NCBI RefSeq assembly: GCF_033101155.1
Contig: NZ_JAWMPX010000011.1
Location: 1-64,000 of the forward strand
Reading direction: 5' to 3'
Source of the DNA: Tropicimonas sp033101155
GTDB lineage: Bacteria > Pseudomonadota > Alphaproteobacteria > Rhodobacterales > Rhodobacteraceae
Length of the DNA stretch: 64,000 nucleotides
In this document: positions 43,799 through 52,595 of the stretch, piece by piece
Position numbering within the stretch: the first letter of the stretch is position 1
Layout of the letters: every line of letters begins with the position of its first letter
Notes under the pieces: model-generated
The model's database searches: none
Seen by the model: the letters and a program-made list of their open reading frames with translations, nothing else
What the model was told of the DNA's origin: nothing
Translations under genes and position numbers: made by a program

Positions 43799-44574
43799 AC
43801 AGCCGCCTCAGCACCTGGATCATCCTCGGGCTCACGCTCACCTTCCTGATTGGCCCCTTCCTGATCATCATCGCTGCCGCCCTCTCTGCCGGCAACAATC
43901 TCGCCTTCCCGCCGCAGGGTCTGTCGCTCAAATGGTACCTCAAGGTCTTCGAGGTCGAGAGCTTCCGCGCCAGCTTCGGCGTCTCGATGTTCCTCGCGAT
44001 CTTCGGCACGCTGGCGGCTCTCGTGCTGGGCATCCCGGCGGCCTATGCCATGGCGCGCTTCAAGGTGCCGGGCGCAGAGACGGTCCGTCTCATCGTCTCC
44101 TCGCCGATCATCGTGCCGGGCATCATCGTCGGCCTCGCGCTGCTGCAATATCTCGTCATCCCGCTCGGTGTCGGCATCGGCCCGGCGCTGTTTCTCGCCC
44201 ATACCGCGCTGATCCTTCCCTACGCGGTGCGCGTGGTCTCAGCCTCGATGCAGAACCTGCGCGTTGACATGGAGGAGGCCGCGCTGATGCTCGGCTGCAC
44301 CCGGTTCGGCGCCTTCCGCCGCATCGTGCTGCCAAATATCAAGGGCGGCGTGCTCGCGGCCTTCATCCTCGGCTTCGTGACCTCCTTCAACCAGGTCCCG
44401 GTCTCGCTCTTCCTCTCCGGGCCGGGCCTGCGCACGCTGCCGATCGACATGATCGCCTATATGGAGATCAACTATGACCCCTCCGTCGCCGCCCTTTCTG
44501 CGCTTCTGGCCTTCATGTCGATGGGCATTGTCTTCGCCGCCGAACGCTTCATCGGACTGTCCCGCTATGTCTGA
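43795..44574 (+). CDS. ABC transporter permease (PotC-like)
   Basis: A 259-residue inner membrane permease with about six hydrophobic segments and an EAA loop in AALMLGCTRFGAFRRIVLPN. Together with the PotB-like protein it makes the heterodimeric channel. A 168-base gap with strong nested hairpins follows before the ATPase gene. Confidence 0.93.
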   Translation: MNSRLSTWIILGLTLTFLIGPFLIIIAAALSAGNNLAFPPQGLSLKWYLKVFEVESFRASFGVSMFLAIFGTLAALVLGIPAAYAMARFKVPGAETVRLIVSSPIIVPGIIVGLALLQYLVIPLGVGIGPALFLAHTALILPYAVRVVSASMQNLRVDMEEAALMLGCTRFGAFRRIVLPNIKGGVLAAFILGFVTSFNQVPVSLFLSGPGLRTLPIDMIAYMEINYDPSVAALSALLAFMSMGIVFAAERFIGLSRYV

Positions 44575-44631
44575 TCCCGTATCCGCATCCTTGGCCGTCC
44601 CCTGCGCGTCTCTCCCTCGCGCGTGGCCGTC

Positions 44632-44676
44632 GAGGCTGGCAGCCTCCGCCCCCCTCCCTCGGCGGAGGCTGCCTCC
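44632..44676 (+). promoter_or_regulatory. Nested, mutually exclusive hairpins between permease and ATPase genes
   Basis: GGCAGCCTCCGCC (44638-44650) and GGCGGAGGCTGCC (44661-44673) form a perfect 13-base stem with a ten-base loop. Each arm can instead pair locally: GAGGCT-GGC-AGCCTC (44632-44646) on the left and GGAGGC-T-GCCTCC (44664-44676) on the right. The alternatives exclude one another. This may be an mRNA processing or stabilising element, an attenuator, or an intergenic REP-like repeat. No T-run follows. Confidence 0.6.
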
Positions 44677-44742
44677 CAATTCGCGGCCCAGAGCCGCCCT
44701 TCGCACGCTGCCCCTCTCCCTGACGGCTGGAACTCCAAGCGC

Positions 44743-45708
44743 ATGACCGATCAAGATTTCGTCTCCCTCCGGGACCTCACGCTGGCCTATGACAAGACCA
44801 TCGCCGTCGACCGGCTCAACCTCGATATCCACAAGGGCGAACTGATCGCGCTGCTCGGCCCCTCGGGCTGCGGCAAGACCACGACCATGCGCGCCATTGC
44901 CGGGCTGCTGACCCCGCGCGGCGGTTCCGTCCATATCGATGGACGGGACGTTACCCGCCTGCCGCCCAGTCGCCGGGAGGTCGGGTTGGTCTTTCAGTCC
45001 TACGCGCTCTTCCCGCATCTGAGCGTCTTCGAGAATGTCGCTTTCGGCCTGCGACTCCGGCACGAACCCGATCTCGACGCAAAGGTTATGGCGGGGCTGG
45101 AGACCGTCGGGCTGACCGATTTCGCAAAACGCCAGCCGGCCGATCTCTCGGGTGGCCAGCAACAGCGCGTGTCGCTGGCCCGCTCGCTGGTGATGCATCC
45201 CAAGGTGCTTCTGCTGGACGAGCCGCTCTCCAATCTCGACGCCCGCCTGCGCCTCGAAATGCGGACCGAGCTGCAACGCGTACAGCGGGAGACGGGGATC
45301 ACCATGGTCTTCGTGACCCATGACCAGGCCGAAGCGCTGGCACTGGCCGACCGGATCGTGCTCATGCGAGACGGCGCCATCGAGCAAATCGGCACGGCGG
45401 AAGAGATCTACAACGCGCCCGTCTCCGGATTTGCCGCCGATTTCATGGGGTTCGAGACCATCCTTCCGGACGGCGAGGGTGGCGGACTGGCCTGGCGGCC
45501 GGGCGCTGTCGTGCTGGGTGACGGCCCGCATGAGGGCGAGATCCGCGGCGCGTCTTTCGCCGGCGAGCGCCGCGAATATGTGCTCGAAAGCGCGCTCGGA
45601 ACGATCAAGGCGGATGTGCCCGTCTCCGAGAGCCGGTTCGAGATCGGCCAGACGCTCGCCTTCGACCTGCCGCGCGAAACCGCCGTCGAACTGGCGCGGA
45701 TCGACTGA
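44743..45708 (+). CDS. ABC transporter ATP-binding protein (PotA-like)
   Basis: A 321-residue ATPase. Walker A GPSGCGKTT, Q-loop LVFQSYALFPHL, signature LSGGQQQR, Walker B VLLLDEPLSNLDAR, switch His in FVTHDQAEAL; a short TOBE-like end follows. ATG 44743 is where family similarity begins; the frame is open upstream to 44623 across the hairpin region but that part is not ATPase-like. It starts after a 168-base gap in an otherwise tightly packed operon. Its stop overlaps the nucleoside hydrolase start by one base. Confidence 0.95.
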   Translation: MTDQDFVSLRDLTLAYDKTIAVDRLNLDIHKGELIALLGPSGCGKTTTMRAIAGLLTPRGGSVHIDGRDVTRLPPSRREVGLVFQSYALFPHLSVFENVAFGLRLRHEPDLDAKVMAGLETVGLTDFAKRQPADLSGGQQQRVSLARSLVMHPKVLLLDEPLSNLDARLRLEMRTELQRVQRETGITMVFVTHDQAEALALADRIVLMRDGAIEQIGTAEEIYNAPVSGFAADFMGFETILPDGEGGGLAWRPGAVVLGDGPHEGEIRGASFAGERREYVLESALGTIKADVPVSESRFEIGQTLAFDLPRETAVELARID

Positions 45709-46598
45709 TGGGGATCTGGATCGACACGGATATGGGGGCGGACGATATCTTCGCGATCCTGCTCGCCGCCCGCAATCGGCCGATCGACGGCATCTCGCTG
45801 AGCTTTGGCAACGCGCCGCTGCCACAGGTCCGCGCCAATGCCGCCGGGGCCGCCGAGGCCTTTGGCTGGACCATGCCGATCCATGCAGGCGCCGAGCGCT
45901 CGATCCTCGGAGAGGTGACCACCGCCCAGACTATCCTCGGAGACGCGGGCATCCCGACGCGCGGCCAGACCCTGCCTGTCGCCCGGCCCAAGCATGACCC
46001 GGCCCTGCCAGCGCTCATAGCCTGGCTCGAAGCCGAGACCCTGGCCGAGATTCTCGCTCTCGGCCCTCTCTCCAATCTCGCGATTCTTGCGCTTGCCCGG
46101 CCGGACCTTCTCGACCGGATCGGTCGCGTCATCTGGATGGGCGGGGCGGTCGGGCGCGGCAATCACACCGCCTCCGCCGAGTTCAACGCCGCCGCCGATC
46201 CCGAAGCGCTCGCCATCCTGCTTGCTCGCAACGTGCCGCTGACGATGGTGGACCTTGACGCCTGCCGACGGGTCGAGATCACCGAGGCCGATGTTGCCGG
46301 GGCGGACACCACCCCGTTGCTGCGCGACCTGCTTGGTGGCTATCTCGACATCGCCTTGAGCCGGGGCCGGCCCGCCATGGCGCTCTACGATCCCGTCGCC
46401 GCCGCTCTTCTCGTCGCCCCGCACCTGTTCGAGACCGCGCCTGCTCAGATCACCACCGAACTCGCCGGAACCCATAGTCGCGGCCGGACAATCGTTGACC
46501 AGCGTCGCCCGGACCGGGCAAATGCGCAGATCGTTGCCGATTTGCAGAGCGGGCCCGTCCGGGATCTCTGCCTGTCTGCCCTGGAGCCGCGTGCATGA
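45708..46598 (+). CDS. Inosine-uridine preferring nucleoside hydrolase family protein
   Basis: A 296-residue enzyme. The Ca2+/ribose-binding DTDMGADD motif is at residues 6-13, the AEFNAAADPEA block is present, and the C-terminal catalytic-region DPVAAALL is kept. It splits the N-glycosidic bond of nucleosides to base and ribose. It lies between the ABC importer ATPase and adenine deaminase, which fits imported adenosine-type nucleosides being broken down stepwise. Confidence 0.92.
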   Translation: MGIWIDTDMGADDIFAILLAARNRPIDGISLSFGNAPLPQVRANAAGAAEAFGWTMPIHAGAERSILGEVTTAQTILGDAGIPTRGQTLPVARPKHDPALPALIAWLEAETLAEILALGPLSNLAILALARPDLLDRIGRVIWMGGAVGRGNHTASAEFNAAADPEALAILLARNVPLTMVDLDACRRVEITEADVAGADTTPLLRDLLGGYLDIALSRGRPAMALYDPVAAALLVAPHLFETAPAQITTELAGTHSRGRTIVDQRRPDRANAQIVADLQSGPVRDLCLSALEPRA

Positions 46599-48358
46599 TC
46601 TCCGAACCACAGGACCTGAACGACCCGGACCTGCGCGACCGCGCGGTTGCGGCGGCGCGGGGCGATGCGCCTTTCGACCGGCTGATCCGGGGCGCGACAC
46701 TGGCCGATATGGCAACCGGCGAGCTGCGTCCGGCTGATATCGGCCTTGTCGGACCGCTTATCGCCTCGGTGCACCCTACGGGCCAACGTGACGACGCGAC
46801 GGAGATCATCGACGCTACCGGCCTGATCGCCGTGCCGGGGCTGATCGACACGCATATGCATGTCGAGAGCTCCATGGTCACACCGGAGACCTATGCCGGT
46901 GCCGTCCTGCCCCGAGGGGTCACGACCATCGTCTGGGACCCGCATGAATTCGGCAATGTCGCGGGTCTGGCCGGGGTCGACTATGCGCTGACAAGCGCGG
47001 CCCGATCCGCGCTGCGCATCCTGCCGCTTGCCCCGTCCTGTGTCCCATCGGCGCCGGGATATGAGAGCACGGGCGCCGATTTCGGCCCGGAAGTGATCGC
47101 CAGCCTGCTCGACCGGCCCGGAATTCACGGGCTCGCCGAGCTGATGGACATGCGCGCGGTGACTTCGCGCGCCGAGCGGATGCGCGGGATCGTGCAGGCT
47201 GGGCTGCACTCGGGCAAGCTTGTCTGCGGACATGCCCGCAGCCTGACCGGCCCGGAGCTGCAAGCCTATGTCGCCGCCGGTATCAGCTCGGATCACGAGA
47301 TCACCTCTGCCGATGACCTGCTGGAGAAGATCCGCGCCGGGTTGTCCATCGAGCTGCGTGGCTCACATCCCTACCTTCTCCCGGGTTTCGCCAAGGCGCT
47401 GCAATCGCTGCCGCAGATGCCGCCGACCGTGAGCTTCTGTTCCGACGATGTCTTCCCCGACGACCTTCTCGAAACCGGCGCCGTCGACGAGATGTTGCGC
47501 CGGATGATCGCCCATGGTCTGGACCCGATGCGCGCGCTGCAAGCGGCGACCCTGAACGCGGCGATCCGGCTCGACAGGCAGGATCTCGGCCTGATCGGCC
47601 CGGGAAAACGCGCCGATATCGTCCTGCTCGACGATCTGGTGAGTTTCCACGTTCGCCACGTCCTGCGCGATGGCGCCCCTGTCGAGGCAATCGGGACGGG
47701 TTCGCGCTTCCCCGACGCCTTCCTGGAGACTTGTGCGCTTCCGGCCGTCCTCGCCGAGGATTTTGTCCTCCGGGCCGACGGGGCGACCGTGCGGCTCGCC
47801 ACGATCTCCCGCCCGCGTTTCACCGAATGGGGTGACGTGACCGCCGACATTGTGGACGGGGCTGTCATCCCGCCCGATGGGACCACGATGATTGCGGTGA
47901 TCAACCGCCATGGCGGCGACCCGGCGCCCAAGCTCGGTTTCCTGCAAGGCTGGGGCGAATGGGACGGCGCCTTCGCGACAACGGTCAGCCATGACAGCCA
48001 CAACCTGACCGTCTTCGGCAAGCGTCCCGAGGACATGGCCGCGGCGGCCAATGCGGTGATCGCGGCGCGCGGCGGCATGGCCGTTGCGCGGGGCGGAAAG
48101 TCCGTTGCCGTGCTCCCGCTGCCCGTGGCGGGGCTGGTCTCGGACGCTCCCTTGCCTGAGGTTGCAGCGGCTCTCGCGGCCCTTCGCGTCGCGATGGATG
48201 AGGTCGTGGAGTGGGACCCGCCCTATCTCACCTTCAAGGCATTGGTCGGCGCGACGCTGGCCTGCAATGCCGGCCCGCACCAGACCGATCTCGGCATCGC
48301 GGACTCCCATGCGGGGATCCTGCTGGCCTCGCCGATCCTGTCCGAAGGGTCAGGCTGA
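46595..48358 (+). CDS. ade: Adenine deaminase
   Basis: A 587-residue amidohydrolase. The metal motif DTHMHVESSMVTPE followed by AVLPRGVTTIVWDPHEFGNV, plus GHARSLTGPELQAY and SSDHEITS, are hallmarks of bacterial Ade; the C-terminal AdeC domain (NLTVFGKRPEDMAAAANAVI, GGMAVARGGK) is complete. It turns adenine into hypoxanthine. It overlaps the nucleoside hydrolase by four bases (ATGA) and its end overlaps the convergent M20 gene by nine bases. Confidence 0.95.
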   Translation: MISEPQDLNDPDLRDRAVAAARGDAPFDRLIRGATLADMATGELRPADIGLVGPLIASVHPTGQRDDATEIIDATGLIAVPGLIDTHMHVESSMVTPETYAGAVLPRGVTTIVWDPHEFGNVAGLAGVDYALTSAARSALRILPLAPSCVPSAPGYESTGADFGPEVIASLLDRPGIHGLAELMDMRAVTSRAERMRGIVQAGLHSGKLVCGHARSLTGPELQAYVAAGISSDHEITSADDLLEKIRAGLSIELRGSHPYLLPGFAKALQSLPQMPPTVSFCSDDVFPDDLLETGAVDEMLRRMIAHGLDPMRALQAATLNAAIRLDRQDLGLIGPGKRADIVLLDDLVSFHVRHVLRDGAPVEAIGTGSRFPDAFLETCALPAVLAEDFVLRADGATVRLATISRPRFTEWGDVTADIVDGAVIPPDGTTMIAVINRHGGDPAPKLGFLQGWGEWDGAFATTVSHDSHNLTVFGKRPEDMAAAANAVIAARGGMAVARGGKSVAVLPLPVAGLVSDAPLPEVAAALAALRVAMDEVVEWDPPYLTFKALVGATLACNAGPHQTDLGIADSHAGILLASPILSEGSG

Positions 48359-49507
48359 CAGGGCGCGACGCGCGACCTCGGCCCAGAAGGCGACACCGGT
48401 CGCGATGGCGTCATCGTTGAAATCATAACCGGTATTGTGGTGTAGCGCGCCATCCCGCGCCGGCCCGTTGCCGAGCCAGACATATGCGCCCGGGGCCTCT
48501 TGTCCGAAGAAGGCGAAATCGTCCCCGGCAGTGGAGGGCGGAAACTCCATGCGCACACCACCGTCCGAAACGGCCTGAGCTGCGGCCAGCGCCACGGCGG
48601 TTGCCGCCGGATCGTTGACGACCGGCGGAATGCGGCGAATGAAGGTGTAGTCTGCCTCGACCCCCATGGCCTGCGCGATCCCGGTCGCCAATCGCCCGAT
48701 TTCTGTCTCCAGCTGGTCGCGCACTTCGGGCGTATAGGCTCGGGCGGTGCCGCCGATATCGACGAAATCCGGGATCACGTTCAGCGCCTCCGGATCGCCC
48801 CCTGCGATGGAACAGGCACTGACCACGGCCGGCTGCAACGGATCGATCACCCGGCCGGGAATGCTCTGCAACGCGGCGAGGAAATGTCCGGACGCCGTCA
48901 CCGGGTCGCGCCCCAGATGCGGCTTGGCCCCATGGGTGCCGACGCCGCGAAACCGCACGCGCCAGCTGTCCGAGGAGGCAAGCTGCGGCCCGGCGACCAC
49001 GGCCATCTCGTCCACCGCCAGACCCGGCATATTGTGCAACCCGAAGACCATGTCGCACGGGAACCTCTCGAACAGCCCGGCTTCGACCATCCGCCGCGCG
49101 CCGCCACGCCCTTCCTCGGCTGGTTGGAAAATGAAATGCACGTCGCCCTTCGGCGGGGCTGCCACCAGCCTTGCCGCCGCGCCGAGCAGCATCGTCGTGT
49201 GCCCGTCATGCCCGCAGGCATGCATCTTTCCCGGCATGGTCGAGACCCAGGGCGGCGTTCCCGTCTCCGGCATTGCCAGCGCATCCATATCCGCCCGCAG
49301 CCCGACCGACCTCTGGCCGCCGCCGCGCATGCTGCCGACGACGCCGGTCCCTGCGATCCCCTCCGTGACCTCTAATCCAAGGTCGCGCAAGAAAGCGGCA
49401 ACAATCGCCGCTGTGCGTGTTTCTTCGAAACCGAGTTCCGGATGTGCGTGCAGATCACGCCGGATTTCGGTCAGACGGGAAAGGTCGATGGACGCGGGAT
49501 CAGTCAT
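48350..49507 (-). CDS. M20 family amidohydrolase (hippurate/N-acyl-amino acid hydrolase type)
   Basis: A 385-residue M20D metallopeptidase. Metal-binding stretches HACGHDGHTTMLLG, QPAEEG and GLHNMPG are present, and the dimerisation domain VRFRGVGTHGAKPHLGRDP follows. ATG 49507 gives a typical N-terminus (IDLSRLTEIRRDLHAHPELGFEE) though no good ribosome site precedes it; ATG 49525 is possible. Such enzymes remove an acyl group from an amino acid or amine. It is divergent from the phosphoribosyltransferase. Its link to the purine operon is only by position. Confidence 0.9.
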   Translation of the reverse strand: MTDPASIDLSRLTEIRRDLHAHPELGFEETRTAAIVAAFLRDLGLEVTEGIAGTGVVGSMRGGGQRSVGLRADMDALAMPETGTPPWVSTMPGKMHACGHDGHTTMLLGAAARLVAAPPKGDVHFIFQPAEEGRGGARRMVEAGLFERFPCDMVFGLHNMPGLAVDEMAVVAGPQLASSDSWRVRFRGVGTHGAKPHLGRDPVTASGHFLAALQSIPGRVIDPLQPAVVSACSIAGGDPEALNVIPDFVDIGGTARAYTPEVRDQLETEIGRLATGIAQAMGVEADYTFIRRIPPVVNDPAATAVALAAAQAVSDGGVRMEFPPSTAGDDFAFFGQEAPGAYVWLGNGPARDGALHHNTGYDFNDDAIATGVAFWAEVARRALSA

Positions 49508-49554
49508 GGCGCTATTGGTAGCCATCTCCAACCGGTTTGAACAGGATGCACAGC

Positions 49555-50235
49555 ATGGAACCGCATGACTTCTGGCAGGAAATCCATCCGGCCGAGGATG
49601 CCGTGCCGCCGCCGTGGAAGGATCGTTTCCCGGCAGAGCTGCCCGATGGGAAGATCCTGTTCCTGCCGATCCGCCCCTTGGGCGACGGCGGCAAGGGCAT
49701 TGCCTCGCTGATCCTCAACCAGGCGGGATTTGCGGTCGAAACGGCGCTGGCCGACCATCTCGCCGCGCGCCTCTCCCCGTTGGATCTCGACGTCGTCGTG
49801 GGCCTGCCGACACTGGGCCTGTCGCTCGCGCGGGATGTGGCCGAGCGGCTTGGCCATGCGCGCTATGTGCCACTCGGGACGTCGCGGAAATTCTGGTATC
49901 GCGATGAGCTGTCCGTCCCGCTCACCTCGATCACCAGCCCCGGCACTAGCAAGCGCCTCTATCTCGACCCGCGCCTGCTCCCACTGCTTGACGGGGCCCG
50001 CATCGCGCTGATCGATGACGCGATCAGCACGGGAACCTCGATTGCAGCCGGTCTCGACCTGCTAGACCTGATTGGGCATCGACCGGAGGCGATCGGCACC
50101 GCCATGCTGCAGACCTCCCGTTGGCAAGACACGCTCTGCACGGCGCGCGCGGTCGAACCGGAGCGCATTCGCGGCGTGTTCCAGACCCCGCTGCTGCGGT
50201 CAACGCCGGATGGCTGGGTCGCGGTGCCCGTCTGA
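49555..50235 (+). CDS. Phosphoribosyltransferase family protein
   Basis: A 226-residue protein with the PRPP-binding signature ALIDDAISTGTS (two acidic residues then the phosphate loop) and a hydrophobic core strand DVVVGLPTLGLSLARDVAERLG. ATG 49555 has an AGGA eight bases before it. It should join a free base to PRPP. Following a nucleoside hydrolase and adenine deaminase it may salvage hypoxanthine or guanine/xanthine, although base specificity cannot be read. Confidence 0.85.
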   Translation: MEPHDFWQEIHPAEDAVPPPWKDRFPAELPDGKILFLPIRPLGDGGKGIASLILNQAGFAVETALADHLAARLSPLDLDVVVGLPTLGLSLARDVAERLGHARYVPLGTSRKFWYRDELSVPLTSITSPGTSKRLYLDPRLLPLLDGARIALIDDAISTGTSIAAGLDLLDLIGHRPEAIGTAMLQTSRWQDTLCTARAVEPERIRGVFQTPLLRSTPDGWVAVPV

Positions 50236-50263
50236 CGGTGTGTCGGGACCAGACCGGGGAAGC

Positions 50264-50881
50264 CTATGATCTCTTGCGGCGGTGCCTGCGGAGCTCCGAG
50301 CCGACAAGGTCGGCCAGCGTCCGGGCGGATACGACGAGGACAAGCCCACACAGGAGGGCTTTGGACAACAGTTCCATCGTGCCTTCGATCAACATGGCAT
50401 GGACGACGCTGCCGGCGATTGTCACCGCCGCGAGGCCGAGATGACCGCCGCGCCAGATGCGCCACGGCACCCCGAGCTTGCGCCGGAACGCGGCCAGCGT
50501 CGCGGCGCCGAGACCTGCCCACATGGCGATCACGCCCCATGCGGAAAAAGGGGTCGGTGAGCGAAAAAGCAGAGCGTCGATCACGTCGGGCGGGCTGGTG
50601 ATCCAGAGTGCTGCGACATGGAACAGGATGACGGCGACCAGCGCGATGCCGGTCCAGCGATGGATGCGCCGCGCGCGCGCCAGCGGCAGGCCGGGCAGGA
50701 CGCCCCCCGCGAGAAGTGGTTGCACAAGGAGAAGCGCCATGGCGGCGATGCCGGCGAAACCCGCCGCGATATAGACCGGGTCGCGCCAGGCAAGCAGCGG
50801 GCTGGAAGCGGCCAGGGCGACGGGCACGACGAGTGCTGCGGCCATGGCGCCCCAGACGAGGATCGGGCGGGTCCGGCGCAT
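50264..50881 (-). CDS. Ferric reductase-like transmembrane haem protein
   Basis: A 205-residue membrane protein with about six hydrophobic segments and histidines placed as in the ferric reductase-like (FRE/MsrQ) domain: RIHRWTG, LFHVAALW, RGGHLGLA and VVHAML, probably ligating two b-haems. No FAD or NAD domain is attached. It lies 20 bases downstream of a Tat-exported protein on the same strand, an arrangement like MsrP-MsrQ, where the membrane subunit feeds electrons to a periplasmic partner. Confidence 0.75.
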   Translation of the reverse strand: MRRTRPILVWGAMAAALVVPVALAASSPLLAWRDPVYIAAGFAGIAAMALLLVQPLLAGGVLPGLPLARARRIHRWTGIALVAVILFHVAALWITSPPDVIDALLFRSPTPFSAWGVIAMWAGLGAATLAAFRRKLGVPWRIWRGGHLGLAAVTIAGSVVHAMLIEGTMELLSKALLCGLVLVVSARTLADLVGSELRRHRRKRS

Positions 50882-50901
50882 CGTTCTGGTCCTGTCCGGT
50901 T

Positions 50902-51378
50902 TCAGGCCGGTTGCAGGACGAAATGCGCTTCGAGGGCGCTGTCCTTCGAGCTGCGCATAACCGGACGCAGGAAGACGGTCTCGAACGCGTCGCTGTCATA
51001 GGCGAGATGCCCGTGCGCCTGTCCAAACGCGGGGACGATCTGCGGCATTTCGAGGCGAAACACCCCGTTGGCATCGGTCAGCGTCGCGCCATGGCTGCGC
51101 TGGTCGCGTTCATGCCCTTCGGTTGTATGGGCCCAGATCTGGATGCGTTGACCGGCCAGCGGCGCGCCATCGCCCGCCCGCCGCACGGTGCCGGACATCC
51201 AGAAACCGCCGCCGCCGATCCGCTCGACGATGGGCGCGCCGGGGCGGTAATTGTTGGCCCCGCCGCGCATCGTGGGCGTCGGGGCCAGCCCCTTCGCCCG
51301 GGCCGGAACTGAGAAACCCAGCAGGCCGGTTGCCAGGGTGGTGCTGCCAGCGGTGAGAAGCGAGCGGCGGGTGATCAT
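50902..51378 (-). CDS. Tat-exported intradiol dioxygenase-fold protein (degenerate)
   Basis: A 158-residue protein starting MITRRSLLTAG, a twin-arginine signal ending near PARAKG. The mature part resembles intradiol ring-cleavage dioxygenases: GTVRRAGDGAPLAGQRIQIW, then GATLTDANGVFRLEMPQ and a His-x-His region AHGHLAY. The first Tyr iron ligand that normally follows the Trp strand is replaced by a His-containing TTEGHERD, and the protein is short, so classic dioxygenase activity is doubtful. It probably works with the downstream membrane haem protein. Confidence 0.7.
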   Translation of the reverse strand: MITRRSLLTAGSTTLATGLLGFSVPARAKGLAPTPTMRGGANNYRPGAPIVERIGGGGFWMSGTVRRAGDGAPLAGQRIQIWAHTTEGHERDQRSHGATLTDANGVFRLEMPQIVPAFGQAHGHLAYDSDAFETVFLRPVMRSSKDSALEAHFVLQPA

Positions 51379-51538
51379 GATCCTTCGGGCTCCGTTTTCG
51401 TGATCCTGCGGGTCGATCCTTGCCGGACCTGGGGCAGATGATAGCACGGTGCCGCAGGATTCCGAGTTTGGACGGGCGCTGCGCCCGTCCAAATCCCCTC
51501 AAAGCTTCGTGAGCCGGCCCGTTCGAGCCGCGCCCAGA

Positions 51539-52426
51539 TCAGCTCAGATGTGTCTCGAAATGCGCGAGGGTGCGCTCCCAGGCGAGCTTGGCGGCGGCTT
51601 CGTCATAGCGCGGCGTGGTGTCGTTGTGGAAACCGTGGTTTGCGCCCTGGTAGATATGGGCCTGGTAGTCCTTGCCATTCTCCTTGAGTGCAGCCTCATA
51701 GGTCGGCCAGCCCGCATTCACACGCTCGTCCAGCCCGCCATATTGCAGCAGAAGCGGTGCCTCGATCGCCGGCACATCCGCTGCCTCGGGCTGACGGCCA
51801 TAGAAGGGCACCGACGCGGCCATGTTCGGATAGGCAACCGCCAGCGCGTTGCAGACCCCGCCGCCATAGCAGAACCCGACCGCGCCGACCTTGCCGGTCG
51901 AGCCCTCATGCCCGACGAGGAACTCAAAGGCGGCGAAGAAATCCTCCATCAGCTTGACGCGGTCGAGCGTCTTCTGCAGCGCGCGCCCGTCATCGTCATT
52001 GCCGGGATAACCGCCTGCCGGGGTCAGCCCATCCGGCCCGAAGGCGAGATAGCCGGCCTTGGCCGTGCGCCGCACGACGTCTTCGATATAGGGGTTGAGG
52101 CCCCGGTTCTCATGGATCACCAGCACGGCGGGAAGCTTGCCCGTCGCCCCGGCGGGCTTCGCCATCAGCCCCTTCATCGTGCCATGCCCCTTGGGGCTGT
52201 CATATTCGGCGATCATCGTCTCGATGTCCGGATCGTCCGGAGCGACCTGCTGTGCGAGGGCGTAATTCGGCTGGAGGCTCTCCAGCATCACGGTGGCGGT
52301 CACGCCCGCAGCGAGGTATTGGCCCGAATTGCGAAGGAATTCGCGCTTGGTCATCTTCCCATGCACGTAGCCATCATAAAGTTCGAGAATCCGGGGATGG
52401 AAATCGGATGCCGTCTTGCGCTGCAT
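51539..52426 (-). CDS. Dienelactone hydrolase family protein
   Basis: A 295-residue alpha/beta hydrolase. The nucleophile is Cys in GFCYGGG, with Asp in GGLDERV and His in GANHGFHND, the DLH catalytic triad. A roughly 60-residue N-terminal extension (GKMTKREFLRNSGQYLAAG, then ALAQQ) looks like an internal export or Tat-like signal as in YghX-type relatives, with Lys-Arg rather than Arg-Arg. Substrate unknown. Confidence 0.9.
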   Translation of the reverse strand: MQRKTASDFHPRILELYDGYVHGKMTKREFLRNSGQYLAAGVTATVMLESLQPNYALAQQVAPDDPDIETMIAEYDSPKGHGTMKGLMAKPAGATGKLPAVLVIHENRGLNPYIEDVVRRTAKAGYLAFGPDGLTPAGGYPGNDDDGRALQKTLDRVKLMEDFFAAFEFLVGHEGSTGKVGAVGFCYGGGVCNALAVAYPNMAASVPFYGRQPEAADVPAIEAPLLLQYGGLDERVNAGWPTYEAALKENGKDYQAHIYQGANHGFHNDTTPRYDEAAAKLAWERTLAHFETHLS

Positions 52427-52595
52427 TGAAACTCTCCCTGTCGAGAAATGAAGGATGGGTCTTCACGCCATGTCCAGGCTGGCGGCACTGGCGCGTCTTC
52501 CGTGGCCGGGCGGGGCCCCGACTGTCTTCGCCGTCAGTATGGCCGGGAACGGCCGAGCGGCCTCATCACGTCGCCGTGACCGCTCCCGTCCGGGA

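Noticed and set aside
44623..44742. N-terminal extension of the PotA-like ATPase from a GTG at 44623
   Set aside because: The extra residues are Pro/Arg/Ser-rich and overlie the hairpin region; ATPase similarity starts at ATG 44743.
50902..51378. Functional intradiol ring-cleavage dioxygenase
   Set aside because: One Tyr ligand position appears lost and the domain is short, so I call it only intradiol-fold.
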